Assembly: GCF_027744825.2 (NCBI RefSeq)
Contig: NC_071342.1
Span: 15,743,001 to 15,807,000, forward strand
DNA from: Synchiropus splendidus
Lineage: Eukaryota > Chordata > Actinopteri > Syngnathiformes > Callionymidae
Reading direction: 5' to 3'
DNA length: 64,000 nucleotides
In this document: in pieces, positions 61,633 to 64,000 of the stretch
Numbering within the stretch: position 1 is the stretch's first letter
Layout of the letters: every line of letters starts with the position of its first letter
Program-made: the position numbers and the translations under genes
Notes under the pieces: generated by a model
Databases searched by the model: none
The model's input: only the letters and a program-made list of their open reading frames with translations
Told to the model about the DNA's origin: nothing

Positions 61633-63865
61633 TCTACAACTTAAAAGCAATAAAGCAATAAATGTAAAAAAAAAAAAATACACCTTGTTCTATACCAACA
61701 AGTTACAACATACTCATTTATGAATTTACATGTTCAGCAGGTTTGTGAATACATTGTTTTAATATGTATTTTTCCACATTTGCTAAGCAGAAATGAGAAA
61801 ATATTGCTCAGGGCTTGGGTCAAGTCCCTTATATTTGTACGTACAATGTGACTTTGGTAATCCAAAATGAAAAATGCAGTGTAGGCTGCAACAGAATTAA
61901 TACTTGAGACTCACCATGTTTAACTATAAACACATAAACACTTGTCTGACACGTGACAACTCACTTATTATTGTATTAGGATGTGGCCTAAGCCACTGGC
62001 TTCCATTAAAGTTGTGTGCGTCCGACAGTTGAGAGCAAACTTAGGGCCACAGCAGGGCTCACATCAAAAACAGATTTAAGCATAACATGAGGATGGTTTG
62101 TTATCTGGGAGTCTTTAATGCATTAAAGTATTATTAAGTATTAAAAATAAGAGGATACAGTTCAGACTTTTCACAATGACATTGGCAGGCATCTCTTTTT
62201 TACCTCACAAAAAAGCAGAGAGCCCCGTTTATTGTAGTGCAGAGCCGAGCCAACTGAGTCCCTCAGCCAATATCCATCAAAATTAGGCCGCATTGGCTCC
62301 AGGGACGGTACTTCAAAAATATTCGATTGTTCCATGTAGGACAAAAAGCATCAGTCAACTTACCAGGCCTCCATCTCCCCCAGATAAAATCCACTTTCCC
62401 TTCATTATCCTTTATCATCAAGTCTACAGGGAAGAAAAGCTTAGAAGTGGTTAAGTCGGGCTCTACTTTCCAATTTCCAGCAGGAAGTTATCTGATCCCA
62501 CGATCCTCCCCAGGAACCACTCGGAATATTTGTTGACTTAAATTAAAATCCATAAGATTTATCCCAAATGCTCGCTCATGGTGCGATCAATCACGAGGCC
62601 CAAGTCAAAATGCCATGTGTGTTTTTGAGCACGGCTGTGACGGCACGCTCGCTGAAAGCGACGGTCTTGAACTGCGGGTTTTTAGACACAAAAATCAGCC
62701 GACATGCTCCTGCCTGTTTGCCACTACGAGCGTGACGAGCGTGACAGCTGTCATGTGCGCGTCAGCTGTCTGGATTTTCGACACTTGACGGAATGATGGG
62801 ATTTGAAAAGAAGTTCATCTGTCTCCCTAATAAATCCATTGTCTTGTCTTTCTAGAATGAGACTGGGAGTGATGGACACATACGGCGATGACAAACGGGT
62901 GCATTGTGAAATATGGGAGATTCAGAGGCTCATTCATTTTAAGTGAGAGTGAAAAGTGAGTTGATGTGCTTGAGTAAACAACTCAACATCACTCAAGTGA
63001 AAAACTGACAGACAGGACAAGACATCTAAACAACTCGGAGGATATAAATTACCAGCCAAGGTTTCGTCTTTTTTTTTCACAGAAAAGTTTCTTTTTGTTG
63101 GTTCAGAGTTGAACAAACATCAAGGGCATCGCTCCTCAAAAGGTGTTTGTTTAGCCAGCACAACCCAAATATACTTTTTCATGTTGCCAAAAACGTAGAC
63201 TGGTGTTTTTCACATGACCTGTCAAGATCACGCAACAACGAGGCCAAGCCCGAGAGAAAGCTTCTTACGTAAACTCCTGCTCTGCGCATCCCACTGCCGC
63301 AACCCGGGCAACAATGCCTCCTTCTGTGCCCAAACAGAAGCTTTTGAACAAAACTCAACATCTTGTGTAGCGAGGAGTTGAGGGGTCATGTAAACTTGCA
63401 GCGGACTAAAAAGGTCCGGGAGAGAAGAGAAAAAGAATCCTCTTTTCAATCTCAGCATTGTTTGTGGAGAGGGATCCCTGCCATCACAAACATTAGCCCA
63501 TTTTTTTTTTTTCTTTCTTTTTACCGGGCAAAGGCGCGGAGACAAAGACAGCCCAAAACAACATGATAGTGTTTAAACACCGAGTGTGTTAAAGAGGTCC
63601 TCTATCCAGCATGGGGATCACTGACAACTGAGGACCCCCTGGGGATTTTTGGAAGGGATTTCCTTTCTGTTAAAAGAGCTGAAGGTCCATAAAGAAATGC
63701 AAAGACCCTCTTTTGCAGCCCGACGCACAGAAGCCATGCTGTCCTGACAGTGCTCATTAAAGCTTCATTAAAATCTCACCAAATAGTCATAAAAAATTAT
63801 ACGATCAACAAAAAAGAACAAAAAATGTAATAAATTCTAGAGGGTAATGTATCCCACAATATAGA
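61633..63865. other. Unique non-coding DNA
   Basis: No gene or recognised repeat. Open frames around 63180-63560 on both strands give no familiar protein. Confidence 0.4.
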
Positions 63866-64000
63866 GCGCATGTCAAACTCTGACCCGGCTAGTCACGTCA
63901 GTTAAAATGGTCCACTTAAGGCCCATTTATGCTTAACATTACGGATCCGGATCGGCTCTTCTGTCTGTGATCTGCGTTCATTCCGTCCGTATTTCTGCAC
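63866..64000 (+). mobile_element. Possible DNA-transposon sequence cut by window edge
   Basis: GCGCATGTCAAACTCTGACC resembles the ends of a fish hAT-type family (GCATGTCAAACTCAAGGCCC). The next part, AAGGCCCATTTATGCTTAAC with CCGGATCGGCTC and GTCCGTATTTCTGC, resembles a Harbinger-type family end. Both are short matches recalled from memory and the window stops inside them. Confidence 0.3.

Larger units (their letters stand above)
6294..64000 (-). other. lrmda: Probable long intron upstream of exon A
   Basis: From the acceptor of exon A to the right edge I find no further exon of the LRR protein and no other convincing gene on either strand. The simplest reading is one intron of at least 57.7 kb, although a small upstream exon could have been missed by eye. 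Human LRMDA has introns of hundreds of kilobases, so this is in character. The contents are given in the separate entries below. Confidence 0.5.

Noticed and set aside
1..64000. CRISPR arrays, operons, rRNA genes or integrated phage
   Set aside because: No regularly spaced identical repeats, no dense same-strand coding and no rRNA sequence; the window is eukaryotic intronic DNA.

Overview
This window looks like vertebrate nuclear DNA, most probably from a ray-finned (teleost) fish. Two spliced coding exons of a leucine-rich-repeat protein sit on the minus strand near the left end. The remaining ~63.7 kb is non-coding DNA of intronic character. It carries microsatellites, minisatellites, decayed hAT-like DNA transposons and decayed LINE 3' ends of types common in fish. 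There is no sign of bacterial or viral gene organisation.

Gene content. Exon A (6167-6293, minus) and exon B (3867-4006, minus) join in frame into 88 codons of a leucine-rich-repeat protein. I recognise it, from memory of the family, as LRMDA (leucine-rich melanocyte differentiation associated; formerly C10orf11). The intron between them (4007-6166, 2,160 bp) has the hallmarks of a minor-spliceosome (U12-type) AT-AC intron: donor ATATCCTTT, branch-like GTCCTTGAC and terminal AC, with the reading frame restored exactly. The intron after exon B begins with an ordinary GT donor and runs off the left edge (1-3866). The intron before exon A ends in an ordinary polypyrimidine-AG acceptor and appears to fill the rest of the window (6294-64000). 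I did not find the 5' exons, the C-terminal exons, a promoter or a polyadenylation site, so this is an internal piece of a large gene. That fits the very long introns known for human LRMDA.

Layout. 1-6.3 kb: the gene segment and a (TAATA)17 tract. 6.3-17.6 kb: mostly unique sequence, with a 1.1-kb hAT-like element flanked by an 8-bp target duplication (10897-12004) and a candidate regulatory element with an octamer site near 16 kb. 17.6-18.05 kb: a strand-asymmetric purine minisatellite. 18.8-24.6 kb: several retroelement remnants, a short hAT-like element and small tandem duplications. 26.9-27.4 kb: a candidate conserved element. 29.6-29.85 kb: an RTE/Expander-like LINE tail. 31.2-34.0 kb: a ~0.4-kb direct duplication with a microsatellite expansion in one copy, followed by a tandem duplication interrupted by a long (TA)n. 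38.2-38.7 kb: another hAT-like element and a CTCF-like motif. 44-48 kb: a G-quadruplex-prone run, an L2-like LINE tail, a ~93-bp AT-rich minisatellite and candidate regulatory sequence. 52-64 kb: a GC-rich hairpin, a long (AT)n, a dispersed fish repeat and further unique sequence, with possible transposon ends at 61.2 and 63.9 kb.

Nothing here looks like a new gene system. The best-supported notable feature is the AT-AC intron. Candidate regulatory elements are inferred from sequence texture and motifs only and need cross-species alignment. No database search was possible.
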